From: Sordaria brevicollis | Lineage: Eukaryota; Ascomycota; Sordariomycetes; Sordariales; Sordariaceae | DNA length: 64,000 bases | NCBI GenBank assembly: GCA_033439795.1 | Contig: JAUTDP010000008.1 | Location: 2,666,001-2,730,000 of the forward strand | Reading direction: 5' to 3' | Part shown: in pieces, positions 1 through 10,971 of the stretch | Numbering within the stretch: the first letter of the stretch is position 1 | Layout of the letters: every line of letters begins with the position of its first letter | Position numbers and translations under genes: made by a program | The notes under the pieces: generated by a model | What the model was told of the DNA's origin: nothing | The model's input: only the letters and a program-made list of their open reading frames with translations | Database searches by the model: none

Positions 1-3000
1 AAATCATTGCAGAACCCGGCAAGCTCTCTCATCCTTCAATCAACCACATGATTGCAACCGCCAGAGTTCAGTGTCAGATTCGAGTGTCAGATCGACCAAA
101 GATCTGCACTTACGCTGCCTGGCGCCTGCACCCTATCCGATGGACTTGGGGAGTCAAAGCTGAGATGGCAAATAAAGGATGAAACACTTTTCTCGACTGA
201 ATCACCTGTCGTTTGAAACGGATACATGGCGAAAATCGAGTCATTGATGGTGGATACATACTGTAGGTGCCCTACCCCGGCTTTCCAAACACCGAACCCA
301 CGATCTTTTAGCTCAAAGCTAGGGGTCCGATGCGATGGGCCTCCACGCGGGAGCTCGAGAACTCCTTTAAACGTGTGTCGATGCAAATATCGAAGCACCG
401 GACCAAATGGATTGAGGTTGAAAAGATGACGAGGGAAAAATAAGCTAACATATGGAGGCCGTCTGCTTTTGGATGAAATTGAAGCCGACTTAGACGTGTG
501 TACCCGATGGGAGTCAGGATCGGATGAAAGACCATGTTCTTGAATAGACAGACCTTGGCATGTGCTAACACATGAGCAGGTGAAATCTGTTTTTCTGTTT
601 CTCTCGTTGGGTATCCTGACTAAGGAATACAAAAATTGAACTGATGAGAATTCAAAGGTAGGGAAGTGCTTCAGGTAGACGAGCACTTATAAGCCGACAG
701 CCAGTCTTCCAACTCATAACCTTTCTCCACCCATATAGATACAGCCGTCCTGCCGCCGTGTACCCCAATGAGAGGATACAAACTACAATAGGCCACCTGT
801 TCCTGTTCCAAGTACACGATACCTTTCCTATCTTTGTCACATACCTACCTTATTTTGACGTCCAGCTGTCCGAGCCGTCTGCTGTGCCCCCCACCCAGAC
901 AGAGGAGGCCAGACGGGAACCGTCCCTTCGGACAAAGTCCATGCCGCCGCTCCCGTTGTTTTGGGGTTTGGCTCTTGTAAGCGGGCACAGAGCCTCCTCC
1001 TGTTGCCTACTATATTTCAAACATTTCGCTTGCGTGTACGCGCTTAGTTTGGAGTGCCTTACTCGGGCTTTGTCCGTTATCAGATCTTTCCAGTAAGCAG
1101 TTCAAGATCTGATCCGATGTCTGGACAAAATATTGCTGTCTAACCCACACTGATAGGTGCACGCAATTATCCCGAGGAACTCGAACCGGAGCAAGCAGTG
1201 CAGTGCAAGTGTGCGTCGAAGTGCAGAGGAGAGCGGGTGTCGGGTGATGCAGGAATTCAGGGGTACAGCTGCGTGGCAGGGTTAGGGCTTAAGAGGTAAC
1301 CAGGTAATCGACTACTACCCAGTTGAAAGATGAAAACGTCCGTATTTCGCCAGCTGTTGTTCACCATGTCCATGAAAAGCCTATTTCGGTGCTTGGCTGC
1401 TCAAGAAGCCCGGCCTCGGACCTCTCGATAAATATGGTGGATATTGGTACTTAACGCCGGGCGCAGCACAACTCCTGTCAGCATCCTTTTTTAACTTCCC
1501 ACTTCCCTTGTGGCTTCGAGTGGCTGGTGACACGGCGTTGGTACCAGTATTACACTACGTCCGAAAGAAAATGAGCCTGGCTTCCTTCTTCCAGAGGACT
1601 GCCCGTGTGTGGTGGGTGGTGTATCAACGCCTTGGCAAACCAAGCCGTGATGCACACATGTGTCGTGTGCCTTGTACGGCTGTACCTGCACATGTTCAAC
1701 AAATCCCCGCCCTGCTCTCGTTGGTGCCTTTGGTGGCAGGCAGTCCAAAGATGGCCACCTAGCCCTCAAAGTTGGTGTCAGCAAACAAGCGTCATACGCC
1801 CTTTTCTATATTTTCCGTTTGTTGAACAATCCACGCGGCCATTTTTTTATTAACTTGCTGTGGTGCTAGGTATTCTAGCTGCATCGGTTTCGTACCTCAC
1901 TGGACCTGGAAGCCATGCAGCCACCTATTTCCGTTATACAAGCGGGAACTCCCCTTTTTGAACACCTTTTTGGCTTTGTATCACCACCTCGAGGATCGAA
2001 CGAAGCCCATTGTGTACACAAGTGTCTCTTAATAGTTTCCACACGATCAACCGGTGGCCGAGTGGATATTTGCCGAGCGTGGAATTCCGAGTTAAGGCTG
2101 TACGAGATGAAGAATTAAAGCAAGACATGATTGGACCAACATGTTCGCGTCGAGCTTGGTCCGTTGGGCTCTTCGACCTGAAAGTTCGATGCATGGATGC
2201 CGCCTTGCAGGAGGGAACGCACAGCCTTGGGTGTTCGAGAAGCCGGAGTTGTTGCAGGTCGGGATGGCCTGAACCTCAGCTGCATCTGGACAGTCTGCAG
2301 AATGGTGTTGCGGGAACGATTGTGACTGGTTCGGTCGTGCTGACTTTTCTGAGGTCGTCAAAAGTGAGGTCCGTGGTTTCGGCCAGGACATCGTTCGGTT
2401 CCGCTTCTCACGGGCTTCCGTCCCGGGTGTGAGTTGTCCAGCTCATCATGCATGAGATATCTTGACATGGAGGTTACTCACCTTGCGCGACCATGTTTTG
2501 CGTCCCTTTTGCGAGTATGTATGTAGGTCAACCCCACGACCGGCATACCCAGTCGCGTTCCATTGATATTCCGGATTTGCCATCGGTGAATGAGGTAACT
2601 ATAACGGTCGATGATATAGGCCGGCTGTTCGGAATACCACCCAACATTTTTTGCTGGCCCCCAGAGGGTAAGACCGCCAGCTCCGAGACCCACGGTTCGC
2701 CAATCTAGTCCGGAGTTTGATGTGTCGTGGTCTTCTTTATATCGCTCAGTTACCGGTCCTAAAATGTCAGGTGGTGCTGCTGGGTCCTGAGCCCCCTGCT
2801 TGGAGTGTCGTTTATATGCTGCGTTTTTTTCTTTTCTTTGCTTAATCCCTTTGTGTCGTCGATTTATCCGGCAGGGAGAGAACGCGAAAAGAAGGCAAAG
2901 AAGAAGAAATCAAGGAAACGCAGAATCATTCGCCAGCATACCATTGCGTTGCAACGTCGTCCGGAAGTGAAATAGTTTCAGAGAGGACCAGCGCAAGTGC

Positions 3001-4010
3001 AACGCTGGATTGATTTGGACGAAACGTCAACCCATCAGGTTGCTTGTCGCGTCTTGTCATTTCGGAGAAGGCTGGGACTCGGCTTCCCTTTAGAGCAAGA
3101 GCAAAGGTTTCGGACCAATGACAAACATCTATAAGTTGAGGGGAGTGGAGACATGCTCCCGGCCAGTAGAAACAAGGCGCCCTAAGCCTGTTCCTGCTGC
3201 CGCTGCCGCAGCCCGAATGGAAGCGACGAGGGAGCTCGACCACTGGCAACCACCCTCTCGCCCAGCCATTGCCAATGCGATGCTATGGATGCCAGTGTTC
3301 CAATGGATGCCATGCAGTGAAATCCTTGCCCTGGGGCCTGAGTGGCCTTCCCAGCGTTGAGTTTTATATTTTGCAGGCGGACCCGCCAGCCCCAGGCCGC
3401 CGTGAGCTTCCGCATTCTGTTTCTTCTCTCCGCCCCCATCGTCGGCAACCATACAAATTCATGCGGACCACCTGCCCTGCGCTTCTGCTCCACGTCCCTT
3501 TTTTTTTTCTTCTCTCCGCGACATCTGGACCAATAATAGGTCTTCGCCGTTACTCCCAATATTCGGTTCCGAAGCACACAACGCACAGCAAAGAGCTACG
3601 ATTGGCAACGCGAAACACACAGGGAGGAGGAAGATCGATTCGCGCAGAAATAACATCAGGGAGGAAAATACACGAGAGTCGGGACCGCCATTCTCGTCCC
3701 AATCATCACGCCATACCCGGCGCTTCATTTGAACTTCAATCGTGTTTTATATACGCCAGCGACGACGACTCCTACCACTTGAACAAAAAGGCACGACCAC
3801 AAACCAAAGGACATCTGCATTGAAGGGTTGGAAGAACACCAAGAGGCGGACGGCGGCGTCAAGTCGACACGCGCATATTCTGGCAACTGCCATCGCAATT
3901 GAGGGACAGACGCAGAGGGATACCCCCGGCAGATATCGCAGAAGCACGTTTCTCTCCGCAGCAATTCCCAATTCCAACCGCACCGCAGCGGTTACATACC
4001 CGGCGACACC
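1..4010. other. Intergenic region, no supported gene
   Basis: No reading frame here shows a recognisable domain, a convincing splice pattern or a conserved-looking protein. The longest open frames (about 200 codons at 87-686 on the minus strand and about 185 codons at 3269-3823 on the plus strand) are low-quality chance frames. Roughly the last 0.5-1 kb, with pyrimidine-rich tracts such as 3498-3510, probably contains the promoter and 5' leader of the Chs7-family gene starting at 4011. No tRNA or dispersed 5S rRNA gene was recognised. Confidence 0.6.
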
Positions 4011-5325
4011 ATGGGGTCAACACAATTTGGCAACTTTCATGTGAGCTCCCGCAGACGCAAAAGACGGTGGGCGCAGGAGGCGCTCAGCTCTCCTCCCCCA
4101 GAGACGCAGATTCTGACTGTTAGCGCCTCCATATTCACAGGACTTCTGTCGAGACTCAACACTTCCTATCTGCAATGTGAGTAGGGCCCTACCCCATCCG
4201 GTGGAGACGGTTGTTCCATGCGCAGGAACCTTGTGCTCTCGGACCCTCGTCCTTGTTCCGGTCTTTAGACTACAGTGACTTACACGGCCGTTTCTTGATA
4301 AACAGCTCCTCTCAAAGGAACATAGCCAGTCCGGGCCATGGGACAATGAAGACAACTGCCAATTGAAGGGAATATCGCTATCGAATGGGAAAAGGCTTGG
4401 AAACTTAGGTAAGTGGTCCTGCAGGAAATTCAACGCGCCACGTGCTGACTCGATGCAGGATCCATACTGCTATGCGCGATTGCGATTCTTGTCTCCTTGT
4501 ACCTGCTCTACAGGTCCGAGCGGAAACGGGCTGCGGTTGGCCGTCGGTAGGTTGCCCGCAATCATCATACGAAAGTTTCGAGATGGAATCACTGACAAAG
4601 TCGACAGAGAAATGCAAGTCTTCCTTTTGGGCTATATTGTTATTTCGATATGTGAGATCTTCACAGTGGGAGACTTCCCTTTGAAGTCCACGGTTCGCAT
4701 CGTAAGTCTCTTCTGGGTTTAGGGCCGGAAGCGGCGTGTCGGGTTGTATGTTTCGTTTCGACTGACTCGTTCCCAGGCGTTCACGGCTATTCATATCGGT
4801 TTTATCATCGCCACTACCTGGATATTGATGCTCAACGCCATTGTTGGCTACCAATTACTCGACGACGGCACTCCGCTTTCCCTAGCTTTGGTGATTGGCT
4901 CTGCAGCAATCTTACTTGTCGGAACTGGTTACATTGCTCTCGACACTGGGCTGCAGTGGACAGGCTACTGGGACAGTAGCTACGACCTGCCCAGAAACCG
5001 ACATATTGCACTTTACGTGCTTTACCAGCTCGCCCCCCTAGTTTTCTTGGTCGCCTATTTCGTCCTGGAAGCCATTTTGGTCATCAAGGTCCTCGGCGAG
5101 ACGCGCCCGATGATTTATCTGGCCTCTGCTGCGATCCTCTTTGCGGCAGGCCAGGTGTTCAACTACGTCGTCAGCAAATACATCTGTGACGGCACGTCGG
5201 GGAAAATCGACGGCGCGCTCTTCGAGACACTGTTTACGCTCCTGGCGGTAGTCATGAACTGGGTCTTCTGGTCTAGCATCACGGAGGACGATTGGCCCTC
5301 GGTTCCGCCTAACCAGTTCCCATAG
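4011..5325 (+). CDS. chs7: Chs7-family chitin synthase export chaperone (6 exons, 299 aa)
   Basis: Members of this family are polytopic ER membrane proteins that let class IV chitin synthase leave the ER, so the inferred role is cell-wall chitin deposition. Exons: 4011-4040, 4141-4176, 4306-4408, 4459-4546, 4608-4701, 4777-5325. All introns are GT-AG and the phases close exactly (900 nt). The first two exons encode only 10 and 12 codons; they were recovered because they supply the family's N-terminal pattern FCRDSTLPIC (compare C..ALP.C in Chs7). The rest is about seven hydrophobic segments, with family-like blocks such as VGYQLLDDGTPLSL and a short cytosolic end NWVFWSSITEDDW. The protein stops right after this last block, whereas typical Chs7 proteins, as I recall them, carry a further tail of some tens of residues. 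It may therefore be a divergent paralogue rather than the orthologue. The family call is firm, the exact orthology is not. Confidence 0.82.
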
Positions 5326-6483
5326 AAGGGGCGGGACAGGTTGAAGTCTCGAAAACCGAGGTCAACGGCCTTCAAGGATGAGTTCGTGGGGATACTCCAG
5401 CGCTTGCAAGTGGGTGTCCCATAGACACAATGGTTTTGCAACGAACCATATTCTTTTATGCTTCTCGACTGGCGGCGGGACCTCCTTCTTCGCACATATA
5501 CCCCCCACACCGAACCAAAAACAAAACAGTCAAAATACACCAACGAATACGAAGACACGAAAATAGCGATCACATGTTTTTTTCTGCAAGACACCTCTGC
5601 TTTAATAACGGCTTTGGGGGCGATAACGGGAAGGGAAGAGAGTTGGGAAGGAACGGAATGGGACGGCAAGCGGATTGTTGGGTTATACACTTTGGCCGTC
5701 TACACTGTTGTTTTGGACAACCCGCAGAAAGCAACCAGCATACTACGCCAGTCGACAATTACCATTCACCAAGTCTAATCAGTGATGTTTGTATACAGAA
5801 GGATGGCCGCACGGAAGCAAGAAAAAGCGGAAGGAAGGGAATGAAGGAGCAGCGAGGATGTCGAACTGTTACTCAGGTTCAGCTGTGCAGCGCGCGCCTT
5901 TAATGATGATGGCTATGAGGCGCTGTTTACGACAGGGAATCTGCGGCGAAATGTATACAATGGGAGAGATGCCTCTCGGGAAATGTTCTACGGCGGAGAA
6001 GGCGTGGATTTTTACGTACTATTATTATTTATACCCTAGTCAGACGAGGAATGAGATTGGAATTCTAAACATGTGTTGGTACCATTTTGAGTAGGAATAC
6101 CAAAACGTTGGGGCTCTGTGTTCATAGCTTCATTAGCTGTAAAGGAATATTTCAGCCGTAATCATGTCCGTTCATCCATAAATCCGACCTGCCCTATCAA
6201 TTCCTTAAACCTTTTCGTATACATCATCTGCCTCGGAATGACAACATTCCCAACGACCAAAGTATAGCGCCATCTGCAAAACGAAAACAAAAGGAAACAA
6301 TGACAACATCACAAGAGCACCAAACCAGAACGTTTCCACCCGCCCATCCCTCAACATAAGCTCATCTGGGCTGTCCATTGTCATGGAACTTTGCTTTATC
6401 CCCCCTTTTTTTTTCGAGAAAAGCTTCCAATATCGTCCCTCTCGAACTAACAACCCCTTCGCAACTAGCTAGAGTAGTCTAGC
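5326..6483. other. Intergenic: 3' regions of two convergent genes
   Basis: This stretch lies between the stops of the Chs7-family gene (+) and the b561-type gene (-), so it should hold both 3' UTRs and terminators. Short open frames here overlap each other in several registers and show no domain. Nothing else recognised. Confidence 0.6.
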
Positions 6484-7411
6484 TCAGTGCCCAGCAGTGC
6501 CCCTAGAACGATCAATCCCCAACTTCCTCAACTGCACCCTCGGGAAAACGCCGACTACAACCAGCGCAATCCCAATTCCAAACGTCCACCCCTTAATCTC
6601 CAACACTCCCTTGCTATAATCCGTATCCGCCGCCGCCCCAATCGTAGCCAGCACCAGCACCAGCAGCACGTATCCTCCGTACCGGTGATACTTCCACAAG
6701 CTCTTTGCCTTGTCTTCGCCTCCAAAGATGGCCGGGAAAGCCCACATGCACAATCCAAACAAGTACTGCGCCAGCAGCAAGGTGCCCGTGATCACACCTA
6801 GATAACCGTGTAACGAGTGGAGGTGGGCGTTGTGGTTGACGTGCTTGTTTGTTTCGATTACGGCGATTCCGGACACGAAGGAGAGGAACGACAAGAGATG
6901 CAAAGAGCCGTGGATGCGTTGCCCCAGGCGTTTGGTGCCGGGCGTTGAAGTAGGTTGGAGGATCAAGATGGCTTGAATAAGCAAGAAAGCTCCGAGCGAT
7001 TGCAGGAGCGGGTGCGGAGAGATGAGGGCGCCGAGCTTATGGAGGAAGACGGCGGACCAGGTGGTTACGAGTAAAAGGATAGCACCCAGTTGGGAGAGCC
7101 AGGCTGTTCCTGTAAAGAGGCGAGATGGAGGTTAGCTTTACGGTAAATGGTATGGATGGAACTTGGGATGTTCGGATAGAAGAATATAGAGGATGAGATG
7201 GAAACGTGGGTTGGTGACGGCGACAACGACATGATGCTGCGTTTCAGGCTGGACACTTACCAAGAACGAGGTTCAAAAACATGGGAGCGTCTGGCTTTTG
7301 GATAGCGTCGCCTGGTCTTCCGAGAAGTGGTTCGTCTTCGGTGGGAACAGCGGGCTCAGCATCAGTTGTGCTGAGGGGAGGAGGAGGTTGTGATGATTCG
7401 GAGGGAGCCAT
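6484..7411 (-). CDS. Cytochrome b561-type membrane protein (2 exons, 258 aa)
   Basis: Cytochrome b561 proteins are di-heme transmembrane electron carriers, usually ascorbate- or ferric-linked reductases. Exon 1 is 7261-7411 and exon 2 is 6484-7109; the intron 7110-7260 has a GTAAGT donor and TTTACAG acceptor, and the 777 nt stay in frame. The N-terminal 45 residues are Pro/Ser/Glu-rich and presumably cytosolic. Then come about five to six hydrophobic segments. Histidines expected to bind heme are seen in HPLLQSLGAF (residue 83), RIHGSLH (117/121), HLHSLHGYLG and WKYHRYGGY. No DOMON or signal-peptide segment precedes the core, so this is the stand-alone b561 form. The gene is divergent from allantoicase across a 1.3-kb spacer. 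The physiological acceptor cannot be told from sequence. Confidence 0.85.
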
Positions 7412-8280
7412 GGTTGCGAGCTCCTTTTCTCGTTCGAGTTTTGGAACAACAGATGCAATCGTCTGGGTAGTGGTGTTATGTTCGTGCACAAAATGCAAGC
7501 AATGTAAGGCGGCTTGATGCAGGGTGTTGGTTTTGACAGTTGTTGTCGGTTTCGGGCTGTATCTCGAACCGCAGAAGAAGGACGACTGATGGTTTGACCG
7601 GCAGGTCGCGCGGGGAATATGGGCTTTTAGATCACGATCTGGAGGGGAAAAGGATCGAGGCAGACGGCTGGTGCACAATTGGGGTTGGTGGTACCTCTTG
7701 CCTATCTGAGCAGGTGTGAGAGTTGTTTACAAATCCGATAGCAACGCTGGTTCCCTACCAGATATGCGGATGTGATGAGGGGAAGAGATACATTCGGACA
7801 TGGAGGAGGCGCGGGAAGGATGCAATGCAATTCGCTTTCGAGGCGCACGAGTGAAATGCCAGTGGATTTTCGTTCGTCTTACCCAACACCAAGATCGGTG
7901 CACATCAAGGTCGCTGGATTTCAAAGCTCCTTCACCGAGTTTCGGGGTTTTGGAATTCGGTAAGGACTTCAAAATACTTGCAAGAGCCACAGCCCAAATG
8001 AGATGGGAATTTTAAACACATGGGATTTGAGTGATTGCGTAGCTGTGGTCACTGATGACGGAACCAAAATGAGCTTCGGGTGAAAGAGCTGAGGTTGCAG
8101 ACGCCCCAAGCTCCATCCTAGCACTTATACTCGGACCAATCAAAGTCCTCCAGCTTCCAACATGTAGCCATGCCATGTGAGGGGGATCGCACACGGTGTG
8201 GAGGAATCCGCACCATCGACCCTTGTGTATCGTGTTCCAACAACACTATCACCACTGTGCGGTACTTGAGCCGGAAGCTC

Positions 8281-8294
8281 TGATAAGCTTATCG
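8281..8294. promoter_or_regulatory. Palindromic pair of GATA-factor sites upstream of allantoicase
   Basis: The sequence TGATAAGCTTATCG presents two face-to-face GATA elements about 420 bp before the allantoicase ATG. Further HGATAR matches lie at 7736-7741 (CGATAG, +), 8552-8557 (AGATAA on the minus strand) and 8565-8570 (CGATAG on the minus strand). In Neurospora, paired GATA elements bind the nitrogen regulator NIT2 and switch on nitrogen-scavenging genes when preferred nitrogen runs out; purine catabolism is such a pathway. Function here is inferred from motif and gene identity. Confidence 0.6.
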
Positions 8295-8595
8295 GGCGAC
8301 ACATTCTCCGCCCGAAGCCCCCGCCGTAGAAATCCCCGCCAGAAGACCGGCCCCTCCTCGCTAGCACCAGGTCCTCCCGAGAGATGCGGAGGACGGAACT
8401 GGGAGCCGTGGCCTGTAGGAAGTCGTCGTGACAAGTGGAGCGGTGTCGGAGCCGGCCGATGACTCTCGATGTAGATCTAATGCAACGGTTGGGTACGACG
8501 AAGAAGGGACCACGATTGCCGTTGCTGTTACGTACTTTGACCCTGAACGCATTATCTTGACTGGCTATCGCTCTTCGTGTCTGTTGCTGTGGTGA

Positions 8596-8603
8596 TATAA
8601 AAG
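8596..8603 (+). promoter_or_regulatory. TATA box of the allantoicase gene
   Basis: TATAAAAG lies 113 bp before the ATG at 8716 and downstream of the GATA-type sites, a normal position for a regulated fungal gene with a short 5' leader of about 80-90 nt. Confidence 0.6.
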
Positions 8604-8715
8604 CTGCCGCCTGCTCTTGGTTGATCTCGAGGACGCTCGTTCCTTTCCACTTCTTTCACTCTGTAAACAACGAGGACTCGAGACTCACTCATCATCATAT
8701 ACAACTTCACTCACC

Positions 8716-9854
8716 ATGACCGACGTCGAATACAAGCTCGAGGCTGTTCCGGCCACCCGGATTGCCGCCGATGATATCGACAAGACTTTCCGCTCCAGCA
8801 CTATCGGTCCGTAGCATCCGTCTCTTCACCAGATGCAAAAGCCAACAATTTCAACTAACGCAAGTTGTCATGGGATATAGATCTTATTTCGGGTGCTCTT
8901 GGTGGCAAGGTTCTCGGTTTCTCAGATGAGTGGTTCGCCGAAGCGGCCAATCTCGTTACTCCTACGGCCCCTATCCGTCAGCCCGGAAAGATGGTATATA
9001 CCGGTGCCTGGTACGACGGATGGGAGACGAGGAGGCACAACACCGCCCCGTTCGATTGGGTCGTGATCCGTCTGGGTGTTGCTTCGGGCACCGTCGAGGG
9101 GGTCGAGATTGACACCGCTTTCTTTAACGGCAACCATGCGCCCGCCATCTCAGTCGAGGGTTGCTTCAGCCAGAACGACGATGAGGTTCTCTCATGGAAG
9201 GGCGAGCGTGGTGGATGGGAGACTATTCTCGGCATCCAGGAGTGCGGTCCTTCGCAGCGGTTCGGCTGGAAGCTCGAGAACCCAACCAAGAAGCAGTACA
9301 CCCATGTGCGACTTAATATGTACCCCGATGGTGGCATTGCCAGATTCCGCCTGTTTGGACACGCCGTGCCCGTCTTCCCCGACGATACAGAGGCCATTTT
9401 TGACTTGGCGGCTGCCCAGAACGGCGGCGTTGCCGTCTCTTGCAGTGACCAGCACTTCGGCACCAAGGACAACCTCATTCTTCCGGGCCGTGGTAAGGAC
9501 ATGGGTGACGGTTGGGAGACTGCGCGCTCGCGCACCAAGGGCCATATCGACTGGACCATCATCAGACTCGGCGCGCCCGGCTATATCCAGAACCTCATCG
9601 TCGACACTGCTCACTTCCGCGGCAACTTCCCCCAGCAGGTCAAGCTGCAAGCCATCGAGTGGAAGGGCGAGGGTGAGCCTGGACCGGATGCTGAGGGCTG
9701 GACGGAGGTTGTTGAGCCCATCAAGTGCGGTCCTGATCAGGAACACCCTGCTGAGAGCTTGGTGAAGGATAAGCCGTTCACTCACGTCAAGCTCATTATT
9801 GTGCCTGATGGTGGTGTCAAGAGACTGCGCGTGTTTGCGAAGAGGGCTGTTTAA
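8716..9854 (+). CDS. alc-1: Allantoicase (2 exons, 354 aa)
   Basis: Allantoicase hydrolyses allantoate to ureidoglycolate and urea, a late step of purine breakdown that feeds nitrogen to the cell. Exons are 8716-8806 and 8881-9854. The intron begins GTCCGT, contains CTAAC and ends ATATAG; the joined frame is 355 codons with stop, the normal family length. The protein shows the family's internal duplication: repeat one has WYDGWETRRHN...DWVVIRLG (about residues 30-190) and repeat two has MGDGWETARSR...DWTIIRLG (about 205-350), each followed by a VDTAHF/IDTAFF strand and a DGG(I/V) turn near its end. The ATG was chosen because the preceding short leader follows a TATA box and the first 30 residues join in frame to repeat one. 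Upstream GATA sites suggest nitrogen catabolite control. The product call is secure. Confidence 0.95.
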
Positions 9855-10971
9855 GGGAAGGATGTGTTGGTTAAGTGATAGCACTTATGGGGAGCAAGAA
9901 CAGCGATTTACATGAAAAGGGGGGCGGCTCATTTACTGTATGTAATGGGATGAGCAGGCACAGCCAGTTTGCAACGAACAAATCTCACAGACCTTAATAC
10001 TATAATGACTTGAATAACAAAACGTTAAATGTTCAAGTAGTTCCTTTCCGTAGAATGAGATTGGAAGGGCTCACAGCTGCTCACGAGATGAGGTTGTTGC
10101 TGCAAAGCTCAAATTTGATGCGAGCCGTTGATACCCCAGGCAACGTCCAGGTTCGTTAGCTCCTCGCTAGGCTCAATAACAATCAGGGTCCTTAGTTCCC
10201 CACAAACGAGCCCATCGAGACACCCTCACCGACGTTTAATTCTGGGTGACCCCAGGTCTTGGGACGAGCTGTTCATGAATTATACAGCCATGAGTTGGTT
10301 TGATTACTCATAAATCCTTCGAACAAATAGCTGTCAAACTGTTATACACGCTGTGGAACGTGATATAACTGGTATTGTCTTCAGAGTCGACGGGAGGTAT
10401 CGAAAGTCACTATAAATGCACGGACCACCTCAATCGATAACAGCGGTAGTAACGTCAGTGGGGGAGCATCGATAGCCCAGGTAAAGTCCACCGTCTCTCC
10501 GCGCCCCGACTTTCCACCTCCCGCGTTGACCATCAAGTGCAGTTACGGTAGAACAAGCCTGGGTGCCCTGCTTCCGTGGTGCAACTCCTACCGCTTCAAC
10601 TGAACCCCTAACAGCAATTACCTAGTCGGGATTTTGTCACTTTTTTCTTCAGGAGGAGAAATAGTTCCAGCCAACTCGAGAAGCAACGTCACCTTCTTTG
10701 CAATCCACTTGCTCTCTCAAGTCGCAACTCTACACCGAGTCCTGACCTGCCCGCTTTGAACAATCATCCTCGACCGCTCGCAGTGCGCTTCAGCTCGAGG
10801 AAAGCTCCGACCGACATCTTGGACACCAAACCGAATGCCCGTCCTACCTCTACGCTGACGTTATACCTACCAGCCTTGCCCAATATACACACACAAGTAC
10901 CACCCGCCGCTCTTGTCCACCTGCGCTCAGACCCGAAACCGCTCGCCGCATGCTGCGCTCGACCCGTACCA
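9855..10971. other. Intergenic: allantoicase 3' end and leader of ankyrin-DIL gene
   Basis: No gene recognised. The frame of the next gene is open upstream of its chosen ATG (from about 10756), but the codons there look like a C/A-rich 5' leader rather than conserved protein. A pyrimidine-rich stretch around 10640-10650 fits a promoter/leader. Confidence 0.55.

Larger units (their letters stand above)
7412..8715. other. Divergent promoter region of b561-type gene and allantoicase
   Basis: A 1.3-kb spacer between divergently transcribed genes. It contains several GATA-type sites and a TATA box assigned to allantoicase (listed separately). Open frames in it are short and mutually overlapping, with no domain. 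Confidence 0.65.

Noticed and set aside
87..686. 199-codon minus-strand frame near the window start
   Set aside because: No domain, no splice support, and overlapped by frames in other registers.
1140..1200. Possible tRNA B-box (GGTTCGAG on the minus strand)
   Set aside because: No matching A-box, acceptor stem or cloverleaf could be formed around it.
3269..3823. 184-codon plus-strand frame before the Chs7-family gene
   Set aside because: Likely leader or promoter sequence; no recognisable motif and strong overlap with opposite-strand frames.
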